This document shows, piece by piece, positions 1-7,085 of a stretch of 33,274 bases of DNA. Source of the DNA: a virus; the IMG/VR virus record IMGVR_UViG_3300042356_000980, positions 1 through 33,274 of that record, one strand, 5' to 3'. Position numbers and translations under genes: made by a program. Position 1 is the stretch's first letter. Each line of letters starts with the position of its first letter. Under the pieces are notes generated by a model that saw only the letters and a list, made by a program, of their open reading frames with translations, did not search any database and had not been told where the DNA came from.

Positions 1-1714
1 CAACTAACAATACGCAACCGTATTCTTTACATTTGCTTTCAATACGAGCTGTGGTACTTACAGCATCGCCTAATACATCATAACTGTGGCGCTGTGTGCT
101 GCCCATTTCACCAATATAGCCAAGTCCTGTGTTGATACCAGCACCCATTTTAACTCCAGGACGACCTTCGGCTTCAAGTTTCTTACTAAACTCTTTAACA
201 GCACGAACCATTTGAAGTCCTACTGCCACCGCTGTCTTGGCGTGGTCTGGATCATCTATAGGAGCATTGTGTATGTGCATCGACGCATCACCGATGTATT
301 TGATAACCATACCGTTGGCTTCTAAGATAGGCTGTGTAATGGCATCCATGTATCCATTCATAACTTGAGTAAGTCCACCCACGTCGTCACCAAAACTTTC
401 GCCTAGTGGGGTAAATCCGCGTAAATCGGAGAAGCAGATTGACACTTCACGTTTGGTGCCTTTTTTGATTAGATCTGGATTCTTCTGAAGCATTTCAACC
501 ACAGTTGGTGACGCATAGCCAGAAAATTGTTTCTTGATAGCTTGTTTCTGTAAGAATTCACTTACAAACTTAACGCCATAAGCGTGAAGCAGGACCAGAA
601 CAAGACCAGCAACAGGCAAACTTGCATCCACGAGCCAAGAATAGCGGCTATAAGCAATTCCGCAAAGAGGAATAATACTACCGACAACAACAATACTACT
701 AATAATCCCGACATAAGTCCACCTTGTTAAAAATAATAATACAAATCCAATTACAACAATGGCAATAACCTCTGCACCGTCGGCCCAATCTGGACGAGTG
801 ATTACAGGACGATCTCTATTGGCAATCACTGTGCCTAACACAGCCGCTTGTAATTCTTGTGGCAACATCTCGCCCTGGCTTGTAGCTACAGGGTTTGCGA
901 GTCCTTGGGCACTTACGCCAACAATCACTATCTCGCCATCAAAGTCTTTGGGTAAATCAGTCAGGCCGTGAACCTCTGGTGTCATTGACCAATCAATCCA
1001 TATACGACTTAGGCTGTCTGTGGCAACCGGTCCAAACTTAGGAATACGCATTTTCTCAACGCCATTCTCGTTTAGTTTAACTTGAAATGTGGTGTCGCCA
1101 GCGGCCACACGCAGTGTTTCCATAGCAAGACTTGGATATAGTTTGCTGCCGCTGGCAACCAACAACGGCATACGACGAACTACCCCGTCAACTTCAGGAA
1201 ATGTGTTTATAATACCTACACCTGCCGCGGCATTCTCTACCGCGGGCACATTGGCAATGATACCAGGGTATTCTACAATTTGGTTAGCGTGTGGTCCAAT
1301 GACCACCGAGCCTGGCTGGCGGGGTTGGTTTCGAGTTTGTTGAGCTCCAACAGATGGAAGGATAACGGGGTATCGGCGGAGTGCTTGTGCATAGTCCATA
1401 TCGCGACCCATACGATCAGGATCAGGAGTAAGGATATTAAAAACAACAAGGCCAGCATTACGCCGATATAAGTCAGCAATAATGGTACTGTAGATATTAC
1501 GGGGAAAAGGATATTGGCCATATTTTTCTAATGCTTTCTCATCAATGTTTACAACATGAACGCCTATGACTTCTGGTGCTTTACTTGTAACCAGTGTATC
1601 AAAGTATCTTAGACGAATACTCTCTACAAACATAGGGTCTGCCATACGCAGGCCGACAATGAGTGCTAAAGTAATTAGTGCTGTCCAGGGACTAGTTAAT
1701 ATTTTTTTGAACAT
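1..1714 (-). CDS. CHASE2-domain class III nucleotide cyclase, 3' end cut by window edge
   Basis: Predicted membrane cyclase making cyclic nucleotide, probably cAMP, in response to a signal outside the cytoplasm. The ATG is at 1714; 571 codons are visible and the frame is still open at base 1. Residues 7-23 form a membrane segment, about 27-298 a CHASE2 extracytoplasmic sensor, and about 313-380 three membrane helices. The linker (FSGYASPTVVEML) is typical of this family. The catalytic domain starts near 424. Metal-binding Asp430 (FSDLRGFT) and Asp476 (KYIGDA) are present, as are the adenine-type residues Lys472 and Asp546 and the transition-state Arg557. The usual Asn four residues before that Arg is Ser553. 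It is the last visible gene of the curli block and starts only 14 bases after a terminator-like hairpin, with no clear Shine-Dalgarno. CHASE2 cyclases beside FecR-domain genes are known in bacteria; a phage copy is unusual. Family call very sure; product nucleotide and activity inferred. Confidence 0.93.
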   Translation of the reverse strand, partial: MFKKILTSPWTALITLALIVGLRMADPMFVESIRLRYFDTLVTSKAPEVIGVHVVNIDEKALEKYGQYPFPRNIYSTIIADLYRRNAGLVVFNILTPDPDRMGRDMDYAQALRRYPVILPSVGAQQTRNQPRQPGSVVIGPHANQIVEYPGIIANVPAVENAAAGVGIINTFPEVDGVVRRMPLLVASGSKLYPSLAMETLRVAAGDTTFQVKLNENGVEKMRIPKFGPVATDSLSRIWIDWSMTPEVHGLTDLPKDFDGEIVIVGVSAQGLANPVATSQGEMLPQELQAAVLGTVIANRDRPVITRPDWADGAEVIAIVVIGFVLLFLTRWTYVGIISSIVVVGSIIPLCGIAYSRYSWLVDASLPVAGLVLVLLHAYGVKFVSEFLQKQAIKKQFSGYASPTVVEMLQKNPDLIKKGTKREVSICFSDLRGFTPLGESFGDDVGGLTQVMNGYMDAITQPILEANGMVIKYIGDASMHIHNAPIDDPDHAKTAVAVGLQMVRAVKEFSKKLEAEGRPGVKMGAGINTGLGYIGEMGSTQRHSYDVLGDAVSTTARIESKCKEYGCVLLV

Positions 1715-1727
1715 AGTATATTTAAGG

Positions 1728-1752
1728 AAAAAAATACCCACAATTAAGTGGG
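1728..1752 (-). terminator. Probable intrinsic terminator or attenuator before the cyclase
   Basis: Read on the minus strand, a CCCAC/GTGGG stem with a six-base loop is followed by TA and a run of seven T. It sits between the second curlin-like gene and the cyclase and ends 14 bases before the cyclase ATG. It should therefore lower cyclase transcription relative to the curlin genes unless read through. The stem has only five GC-rich pairs, so its strength is uncertain. Confidence 0.6.
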
Positions 1753-1792
1753 CAGTTAAAAATATTGCGTAGCTGGCTTGTTGTTATTATTA

Positions 1793-1815
1793 TGCCTGCA
1801 TTTTATTTACAGGCA
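1793..1815 (-). other. Short stem-loop after the second curlin-like gene
   Basis: An inverted repeat TGCCTG/CAGGCA encloses an 11-base AT-rich loop that contains TAAATA on the minus strand. It lies just past the stop codon of the second curlin-like gene. There is no T run after it on the minus strand, so it is not a standard terminator. It may protect the 3' end of the upstream message or be fortuitous. Confidence 0.35.
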
Positions 1816-1827
1816 GATTGAAAAAAG

Positions 1828-2388
1828 TTAATTGCGTATATAACTGTAACTGCCACAGGTGGTGCATTGAATGGTCATGGCCCCGGTGTTGGCCTGTGTA
1901 GGATTGGTCTGTTGAACTGTAACCAAGGCTCCGTTGGTTCCATCCAAGGTCAAGGCAAAAGATTTTTCTCCTGTACCTGACTGTGTGGCCGATATGGTGT
2001 TATTGACATTGTTAGTATTAGCTGTAGAGCTAATGCTGAAGGTATGATTACTAGCACCACTTTGATCAACAGTGATTAGATTACTACTGGCTCGAGGTAA
2101 TTCAATAGTGGTTGTGTGGCTTGCAACCCCTTGCTGATTAATTGTTACACTGTTGTATTCGCTTGTGCCCACTCCAGTATACGGAGTTGTACCAATACCA
2201 TACCCAGTCTTTAGATCATTGGTGTTGGTAGGCAAGGTAGCACCAATGGCCACGGCGGCCAAGTGACCTGTGCCATCCTGAGTGACAGTGATTTGATTGT
2301 TATTGCCCACCTGGTCAATGTAGATGTAATTGTTTTGTGCAGAAACACAGGAACAGGCAACAAGAAAAAGAATGGCAAGGATTTTCAT
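1828..2388 (-). CDS. Curlin-like exported amyloid-repeat protein (second copy)
   Basis: Exported protein of 186 residues with curlin-type repeats. Residues 1-17 are a signal peptide ending in VSA-Q. The mature start (YIYIDQVGNNNQITVTQDG) closely resembles that of the curlin at 3530-4345, and later segments repeat the N-x-I/V-x-V-x-Q-x-G pattern (SVTINQQG, LITVDQSG, TISATQSG). Unlike the other copy it ends in a short Cys-containing tail (CTTCGSYSYIRN). Its ATG overlaps the FecR gene stop as TAATG with no good Shine-Dalgarno, implying coupled translation. By analogy with CsgA/CsgB it could be a minor or nucleating subunit exported through CsgG, but nothing in the sequence proves which role. Repeats and signal peptide are seen; amyloid formation is inferred. 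Confidence 0.82.
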   Translation of the reverse strand: MKILAILFLVACSCVSAQNNYIYIDQVGNNNQITVTQDGTGHLAAVAIGATLPTNTNDLKTGYGIGTTPYTGVGTSEYNSVTINQQGVASHTTTIELPRASSNLITVDQSGASNHTFSISSTANTNNVNNTISATQSGTGEKSFALTLDGTNGALVTVQQTNPTQANTGAMTIQCTTCGSYSYIRN

Positions 2389-3509
2389 TAGTTCTGTTTC
2401 AAGGTAATAGTAGTAGTGCCGGTATTGTTAACACGATTTTTAACTTCAACACTGCCTTGTATTTGATAAATGGTCAGGCTACGAGTACGATCTACTCGCA
2501 CACTTTGTTTGTTACTGCCATCATCTCTAGATAGTTCCACAGCAAGTGTATCGACTTCGGCAACAACGCCGGTACTGGCCTTATAGTCAGGAAGTAGCGA
2601 GGTGGCCTGTGATACTACCAACAAGTTTCTATTTGCAGCACCTATTTGTTCATTAATGATGTCTAACAAGTTGGGTAATAAGTTGGCTTCAAGTGGATTA
2701 CGACTTAACTTGTCTTGATACATTTCCTTTTGCTCTTTGTCTAGCTGGTTAACCAACTGATTTTCTTTAAGGAAATCCGCATCAAGAGCATTGAATCCAC
2801 CGGATCGAGTTTTTGATTGATCATCCCCTCGTATCAATTGTACTGGAGGACTTAAAATCAAAATATTACTGATAGAATCTTCTGTTAAATCAACTGTAAC
2901 CGGCTTAACGGGTGCTGTACTACGACTAGTAACTCGAGTGGCTTGAAACGCTTGATCTAAGGTAACCGACCCAGCATCGTTATACACATCAATTACTCCA
3001 ACTTTACAGTCACGTTCAACATTCTTGTATCCCTCAGGACAACTAGGTAATAGAATAATTGTGCTTTGTCCCAGTTCATCCACAGTAGCACTAAAGTCTG
3101 TGCCACGAACAGCAATCGTAGCAGTAGGAGTATTAATGGCTACTTTGCTAGGATTATTTTTAGCAATCGCGCCGCTGGCATACCGAGCTGTGCCCGAAGC
3201 CATGTTGAGAGCCAGCTTACCTGCGTCTTTATTTTTAGGGTCGTAGACAAAGTCGTCAATGACCAATCTTGAATTTTCATTTACTTTTACCTGAGTATCG
3301 TCGGCAAATCTAATCCCAACTTTGCCCGCTGCTGTTTTGATCTCGTCCTGCATCTCCACTCCGGTCCCCTTGGTCCCCTGTAGAGTAGTCTTCGATCGTT
3401 GTATCGAAGGAACTGCTGCTTGTTGCTCGGTAATTGTCCCGATAGCGGCTTTGCTTATCGGAGATATACTCAGCAAGAGTGCGAATATGATTAGCTTGCA
3501 TATTTTCAT
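2388..3509 (-). CDS. Exported FecR-domain protein
   Basis: A 373-residue exported protein, likely periplasmic or surface-held. I use the ATG at 3509, preceded by an AGGGGG Shine-Dalgarno, rather than the in-frame TTG just upstream. Residues 1-21 are a signal peptide (SKA-AIG). A FecR-type beta domain spans about 45-150, with the typical core (IRFADDTQVKVNENSRLVIDDF, then IAVRGTDFSATV). The rest lacks a recognised domain: a charged, probably helical stretch (about 235-290) and a basic/beta C-terminus. There is no membrane anchor or anti-sigma segment and no sigma factor nearby, so a classical FecR-FecI pair is not indicated. FecR genes often adjoin CHASE2 cyclases in bacteria, and here it lies between two curlin genes in the same unit. 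A role in sensing or scaffolding the amyloid outside the membrane is inference. Confidence 0.85.
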   Translation of the reverse strand: MKICKLIIFALLLSISPISKAAIGTITEQQAAVPSIQRSKTTLQGTKGTGVEMQDEIKTAAGKVGIRFADDTQVKVNENSRLVIDDFVYDPKNKDAGKLALNMASGTARYASGAIAKNNPSKVAINTPTATIAVRGTDFSATVDELGQSTIILLPSCPEGYKNVERDCKVGVIDVYNDAGSVTLDQAFQATRVTSRSTAPVKPVTVDLTEDSISNILILSPPVQLIRGDDQSKTRSGGFNALDADFLKENQLVNQLDKEQKEMYQDKLSRNPLEANLLPNLLDIINEQIGAANRNLLVVSQATSLLPDYKASTGVVAEVDTLAVELSRDDGSNKQSVRVDRTRSLTIYQIQGSVEVKNRVNNTGTTTITLKQN

Positions 3510-3529
3510 CAATCCCCCTATACAAATAC

Positions 3530-4345
3530 TCAGTGCGTATTACTGTTGATAGTAAATGTGTTTGTGTTCCCTACACTTTTAAGGTTTACAATGCTGTCTG
3601 CACTGGTGCCTTGTTGCGTAATTCCAACTGTGTTGCCAGACCCGTTAAAATCTAATGCGGCACTGTGTCCATTAGTACCACCGCCAGTTTGTGAAACATT
3701 AAATGTGTTGCTTGCACCAACGCTGAGTATACCAATTGTGCCTTTGTTGTTGGTTGTACTAGCAGCATCATCACCTTGTGTAAGGGTGGCTGTATTACTG
3801 CCACCTCCAGACATGGTAACTGTTTGAGTATTATTATCACCGTTGATCTTACTAACAAAACTATTGTAAGTGCCGCCGGATGTAGTTGCAGTAATTTGAT
3901 TAGCAGAACCTAACATACTAATATCAGTATTAGAATTGTTTCCGGTTTGATTAACTGCTACCCGGTTACTAGCACTTATTCCTTGACCGTTACTGTTACT
4001 GTTAATTGTTGCTGTACTATTATTACCAGTTACAGTATAACTATAGACATTGCCATTGTTAACACCTGCGGCCACTGTGGTAACAATACCAAAGTTTAAT
4101 GTGTTACCTGTACCGATTTGATTTACAGTAACTTGGTTGCCGTCTCCGTAGATCTTAGCTGGGGTAGTGTTGCTTGTGCCTGCACCTTGAATACCACGAA
4201 CGGTATTTCCTGCACCGTCTTGAGTGATCGATACCTGTGTATTGTCGCCAGCCTGATCAATGTAGATACTATTGTCTGCTGCCCCTGCGAATGCCATGCT
4301 GAATGCGAGAGTAATCGCGGCAATGGCTTTTGCTATTTTTTTCAT
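3530..4345 (-). CDS. Curlin-type major amyloid subunit candidate
   Basis: A 271-residue exported repeat protein. Residues 1-22 are a signal peptide (MAFAGA-ADNS). The mature chain is rich in Asn, Gly, Thr, Ser and Gln and carries many curlin-type units: IYIDQAGDNTQVSITQDG near the start, then QVTVNQIGTGN, RVAVNQTGNNSN, TFNVSQTGGG and TVGITQQG. The N-x5-Q-x-G spacing is the pattern of CsgA/CsgB strand-loop-strand repeats. It is longer than E. coli CsgA (about 150 residues), suggesting more rungs. It follows csgG and has its own 5' region with a TAAATA motif, a hairpin and a good AGGAG ribosome site, fitting high expression. It is probably the main fibre subunit; this rests on family resemblance and operon context. 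Confidence 0.87.
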   Translation of the reverse strand: MKKIAKAIAAITLAFSMAFAGAADNSIYIDQAGDNTQVSITQDGAGNTVRGIQGAGTSNTTPAKIYGDGNQVTVNQIGTGNTLNFGIVTTVAAGVNNGNVYSYTVTGNNSTATINSNSNGQGISASNRVAVNQTGNNSNTDISMLGSANQITATTSGGTYNSFVSKINGDNNTQTVTMSGGGSNTATLTQGDDAASTTNNKGTIGILSVGASNTFNVSQTGGGTNGHSAALDFNGSGNTVGITQQGTSADSIVNLKSVGNTNTFTINSNTH

Positions 4346-4382
4346 AGCTCCTGCTCCTTTGGCTCTTTGGCCTTATTATTAA

Positions 4383-4409
4383 AGTGGATCTTTGTCCACT
4401 ATATATTTA
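4383..4409 (-). promoter_or_regulatory. TAAATA motif plus GTGGA/TCCAC hairpin ahead of the curlin gene
   Basis: On the minus strand TAAATA (4404-4409) is followed after three bases by a perfect hairpin, AGTGGA-CAAAGA-TCCACT (4383-4400). The curlin ATG is 38 bases beyond the hairpin. The same order with the same GTGGA/TCCAC stem core appears before clpS and hsp20. TAAATA resembles the T4-type late promoter TATAAATA. The hairpin has no T run, so it reads as a 5' leader structure rather than a terminator. Confidence 0.5.
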
Positions 4410-4440
4410 CAGGAAAAAAGCCGGTCGTAAAGTAAGTGCT

Positions 4441-5391
4441 TTATCTTTGGCCTGCCGGTGCGGCTTCGTAGCCTATTTGTTCGGCCACTTCTGGAGTGCT
4501 AGGCACTACCGGAGTAGGAACAGGGTCATTTTTGATCACCGGCAATGCCGCCGGTGCCACTGGACGAGCATCAGATGGAATCTGAACCATTGGTGTACGA
4601 TAGTCCCATACACCCTTGCGCTCGCCTTCTTTGATCAATTCGACCACCGCAGCTTCTATTGTGGCTTTAACAGCAAGTGTGCCAGGCTCATTAATTGTCA
4701 GGCCAGTTTCTGCTTCAAATGCCTGTGTGTTGTTGTTCAGAAATTTTAACACAGCTACGCTGTCTGCGGTGCTATAGACAATTTTAGTTACAGTAACAGC
4801 TGCTAACACTTTGCCTGTATTGACACTAACTGCTCGCAAGCTGATAGTTACAGTATCTTTTGAATACATTGTACTGGGACCAATGCCCAACCAACGATAT
4901 GCGGCACCGCCTGATTCTGTTCCTGAATCATACCCAATGATACCACCTTCCATGATGATGCCGGCAAACTGCATGGGCATTAAAGGTTTAGCATTTTTGC
5001 CTTCATAGGCTTCGCGCATTTGGCGGATGATCAAGCGTTCTTTTGTGAGTGCATCAATGTTAGTGCGTTCTACTACATCAAACCACTGTCCATGTCCAAC
5101 ATCTTGTAGAGCTTTAATTAAGAATACCTCGGCACCCTGGGTAACTGCTGTACTGAAATTGGCCACATTGGGTTGTTGACGTTTTTGACCTGTTTTGTCT
5201 GTAAACTGGTATACCGCAACACTAATTTTATTACCTGCTGGTGGAGGTATAGTATCGAACTCTCGTTGTAAAACATTGTCTGCTACCTGTGGTTTATACT
5301 TTTGTTCGGCGCCCATTTGCTCACGAACCTTGGTAGGAACTGCGCCATTAAAATACCAAACAAGCACTGCTATTGCGATTAGCCATTCCAT
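4441..5391 (-). CDS. csgG: CsgG-family curli secretion pore
   Basis: Homologue of CsgG, the outer-membrane channel that exports curli subunits. Length 316 against 277 in E. coli, with a Pro/Ala/Val-rich tail from about 275. Conserved family stretches are clear: KISVAVYQFTDKTG (55-68), the constriction-loop region with NFSTAV (78-83), VVERTNIDALTKERLIIR, IIMEGGIIGYDSGTESGG (about 145-162), and the strand region SLRAVSVNTGKVL (184-196). The N-terminus is a hydrophobic segment (residues 3-14) but the protein has no cysteine at all. The lipobox Cys that anchors E. coli CsgG is therefore absent, and no alternative upstream start was found. Its ATG overlaps the csgF stop as TAATG, so the two are translationally coupled. 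Function assigned with high confidence; membrane insertion without lipidation is an open point. Confidence 0.93.
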   Translation of the reverse strand: MEWLIAIAVLVWYFNGAVPTKVREQMGAEQKYKPQVADNVLQREFDTIPPPAGNKISVAVYQFTDKTGQKRQQPNVANFSTAVTQGAEVFLIKALQDVGHGQWFDVVERTNIDALTKERLIIRQMREAYEGKNAKPLMPMQFAGIIMEGGIIGYDSGTESGGAAYRWLGIGPSTMYSKDTVTISLRAVSVNTGKVLAAVTVTKIVYSTADSVAVLKFLNNNTQAFEAETGLTINEPGTLAVKATIEAAVVELIKEGERKGVWDYRTPMVQIPSDARPVAPAALPVIKNDPVPTPVVPSTPEVAEQIGYEAAPAGQR

Positions 5392-5852
5392 TATGGTGTT
5401 CCTGTGGGAAATTGAAATTGTCCTAACGGAATACTGACGGAGGTTTGATTACCTACACTGTCAGTTACTTGTAGGTTGACCATTTGGCCATCCTTACTCC
5501 AGAAGATTGTGTTGCCTTCAAAGTCGAGTGTGCCGTAGTTATTAGTTCCACCATTGGCAAACATGGCTGTGGCTAAGTTTTGACTGATCTGTGCGTAGAT
5601 GCGTGATTCTAAGTTGTTCATAAACTTGGCAATATTTGTGTTTGACTGGTCAGCTTTGAGCTTGTCCAGTCCTGCTTGAATATCTTTTTGTAATTGTGCT
5701 TTACGAGTAGTTTCTTGATTCTCAATGGTCAACACGTGACTACTGTAGCCCAATCCGTTAAACGCTGGACTCTTAAATGTATAATCTGGCAATGGTGTTG
5801 CAAAAACCGACATTGCAAATAACCCTAGCAAAGTTAATGTTATTATTTTCAT
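5391..5852 (-). CDS. csgF: CsgF-family curli assembly factor
   Basis: Homologue of CsgF, which binds the CsgG pore at the cell surface and helps position the nucleator. At 153 residues it is near the family size. Residues 1-18 are a signal peptide (VFA-TPLP). The mature N-terminus TPLPDYTFKSPAFNGLG corresponds to the CsgF segment that enters the CsgG channel (F-x-NPxFGG in E. coli). The C-terminal half (ESRIYAQISQNL, then GQMVNLQVTDSVGNQTSVSIPL) matches the E. coli C-terminal domain pattern. It is the first gene of the curli unit. Its start sits in the 3' arm of a 9-bp inverted repeat that covers the weak ribosome site, so translation may be restrained. No csgE, csgC or csgD is in the window. 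Confidence 0.86.
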   Translation of the reverse strand: MKIITLTLLGLFAMSVFATPLPDYTFKSPAFNGLGYSSHVLTIENQETTRKAQLQKDIQAGLDKLKADQSNTNIAKFMNNLESRIYAQISQNLATAMFANGGTNNYGTLDFEGNTIFWSKDGQMVNLQVTDSVGNQTSVSIPLGQFQFPTGTP

Positions 5853-5885
5853 ACTCTCGCTCTTGAAATAGTATTTAGCGAGAGT
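5853..5885 (-). promoter_or_regulatory. Inverted repeat covering the csgF ribosome-binding region
   Basis: The 9-bp perfect repeats 5853-5861 and 5877-5885 (AGCGAGAGT type) flank a 15-base loop and end directly at the csgF ATG. The purine-rich 3' arm is the only Shine-Dalgarno-like sequence, so the folded leader would hide it. TAAATA on the minus strand (5872-5877) overlaps the 5' arm and could be the promoter core. The structure is seen; regulation is inferred. Confidence 0.5.
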
Positions 5886-5900
5886 AGTATTACAGTTGGG

Positions 5901-6272
5901 TTAGCTCTGGAGCGGGTCTGCTTTTTCTAACATGTAATCCCAATTTTCACCTGGATCATTGTCTTTGTAGTTGTTGATACGATTTTGAATTTCTGCATAA
6001 AATGTATCTAATTCTCCGCCAAAATTCCCTACTAGATTTTCAATAGCCTGAGAGCAAAAATTCCAATCTCTCTTACGATAATTTTCTATAAGATTACAAT
6101 GTAAATCTTTTTGAAAACTTAATTTAGGTAAATCTGGAATTGGAATATTTTCAACCACTGCGTATGCAGTAGCCGTAGTTCCGCTAGGTATAAAATGCAC
6201 TGTGTCTAATTCTAACACCGTATATTTTTTTCCTATTTCGTGTGCTTGTTCATCTCCAAATATTATGTACAT
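5901..6272 (-). CDS. Conserved-type phage protein of unknown function
   Basis: A 123-residue acidic soluble protein with no signal peptide or membrane segment. I choose the ATG at 6272 because AGGAG stands seven bases upstream. The frame can be read ten codons further, but that would overlap the divergent phosphoesterase gene. It has a beta-rich first half (MYIIFGDEQAHEIG, TVLELDTVHF, TATAYAVVENIPI) and a helical second half (DWNFCSQAIENLVGN, ELDTFYAEIQNRI). I do not recognise a characterised family. It lies between csgF and the plus-strand phosphoesterase; whether it shares a transcript with the curli genes is unclear. Confidence 0.75.
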   Translation of the reverse strand: MYIIFGDEQAHEIGKKYTVLELDTVHFIPSGTTATAYAVVENIPIPDLPKLSFQKDLHCNLIENYRKRDWNFCSQAIENLVGNFGGELDTFYAEIQNRINNYKDNDPGENWDYMLEKADPLQS

Positions 6273-6296
6273 TTGTTTCTCCTGTAAATAGTTATC

Positions 6297-7085
6297 ATGC
6301 ATTTCGCCTTTGATTTAATTTCTGACCTACACGTCGAGACCTGGGATAAATTTAACTGGGTCGGACAACCTACCGCTCCGTATTGTGTAGTAGCCGGCGA
6401 TGTTAGTCGAGATCCCGAACTTGTAATGGAAACCTTAGAACACCTAGGACAACAATACGCCGGGGTGTTCTATATTGACGGCAACGATGAACATAGATAT
6501 TATCTTGAAGATTTGAACGGCAGCTATCAAGTTTTAAGAGAGGCAATTAAAGGTGTTAAAAATGTAGTGTTTATGCAAGATAATGTGGTCATTGTCAATG
6601 GCGTTGCTATTTTGGCTACCAACGGATGGTGGACTTATGATTTTGCTACTGAATTTAGTATTGAAGAAAGTCAAGAATGGTTTCAAGACTATGCACAAAT
6701 ATCAAATTCAAGTGCTAATGCTATAACTGGTGTGGCCCATCACGATGCTGCATATATTATTAATAGTGTAAGTAAATTGCAACGGCAACGAGACGTTAGT
6801 TCAATTGTTATTGTTAGTCATACTGTACCGGCACCCTGGATTATTAAACACGATATTGATTTAGCAGATAATGTACGATTTAATACCATGGGAAATTTAC
6901 ACTTACAACAAGCACTGGACGAAGATACAGAAAATAAAGTAAAGGCCTGGTGTTTTGGTCATTATCATAAAAGTGTCGACCGAGACTTTGGTGGTGTGCG
7001 ATACGTTAGTAATCCTCGAGGTCGAGGAGATACCACTTGGCAACAAAATCCATACTTTCCAAAACGAATTGAATTTGAGATTTAG
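6297..7085 (+). CDS. Calcineurin-like metallophosphoesterase
   Basis: The only convincing plus-strand gene. It encodes 262 residues of the calcineurin-like phosphoesterase fold, a family that hydrolyses phosphomono- or diesters using two metal ions. Motifs in order are D10-x-H12 (DLHVE), G34-D35 (AGDVS), G62-N63-D64-E65-H66, H175 (VSHTVPAPW) and G221-H222-Y223-H224. The usual GNH(D/E) motif reads GNDEH, so Asp stands where the catalytic His is expected, with a His two residues later. Substrate is unknown. It is divergent from the unknown gene at 5901-6272, and its last bases overlap clpS tail to tail, the two stop codons sharing bases on opposite strands. No strong Shine-Dalgarno is visible; TAAATA lies six bases before the ATG. 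Family sure, activity less so. Confidence 0.88.
   Translation: MHFAFDLISDLHVETWDKFNWVGQPTAPYCVVAGDVSRDPELVMETLEHLGQQYAGVFYIDGNDEHRYYLEDLNGSYQVLREAIKGVKNVVFMQDNVVIVNGVAILATNGWWTYDFATEFSIEESQEWFQDYAQISNSSANAITGVAHHDAAYIINSVSKLQRQRDVSSIVIVSHTVPAPWIIKHDIDLADNVRFNTMGNLHLQQALDEDTENKVKAWCFGHYHKSVDRDFGGVRYVSNPRGRGDTTWQQNPYFPKRIEFEI

Noticed and set aside
86-1772. Plus-strand open frames in the first 1.8 kb
   Set aside because: They are shadows of the minus-strand CHASE2 cyclase, which has a continuous frame with all catalytic motifs.
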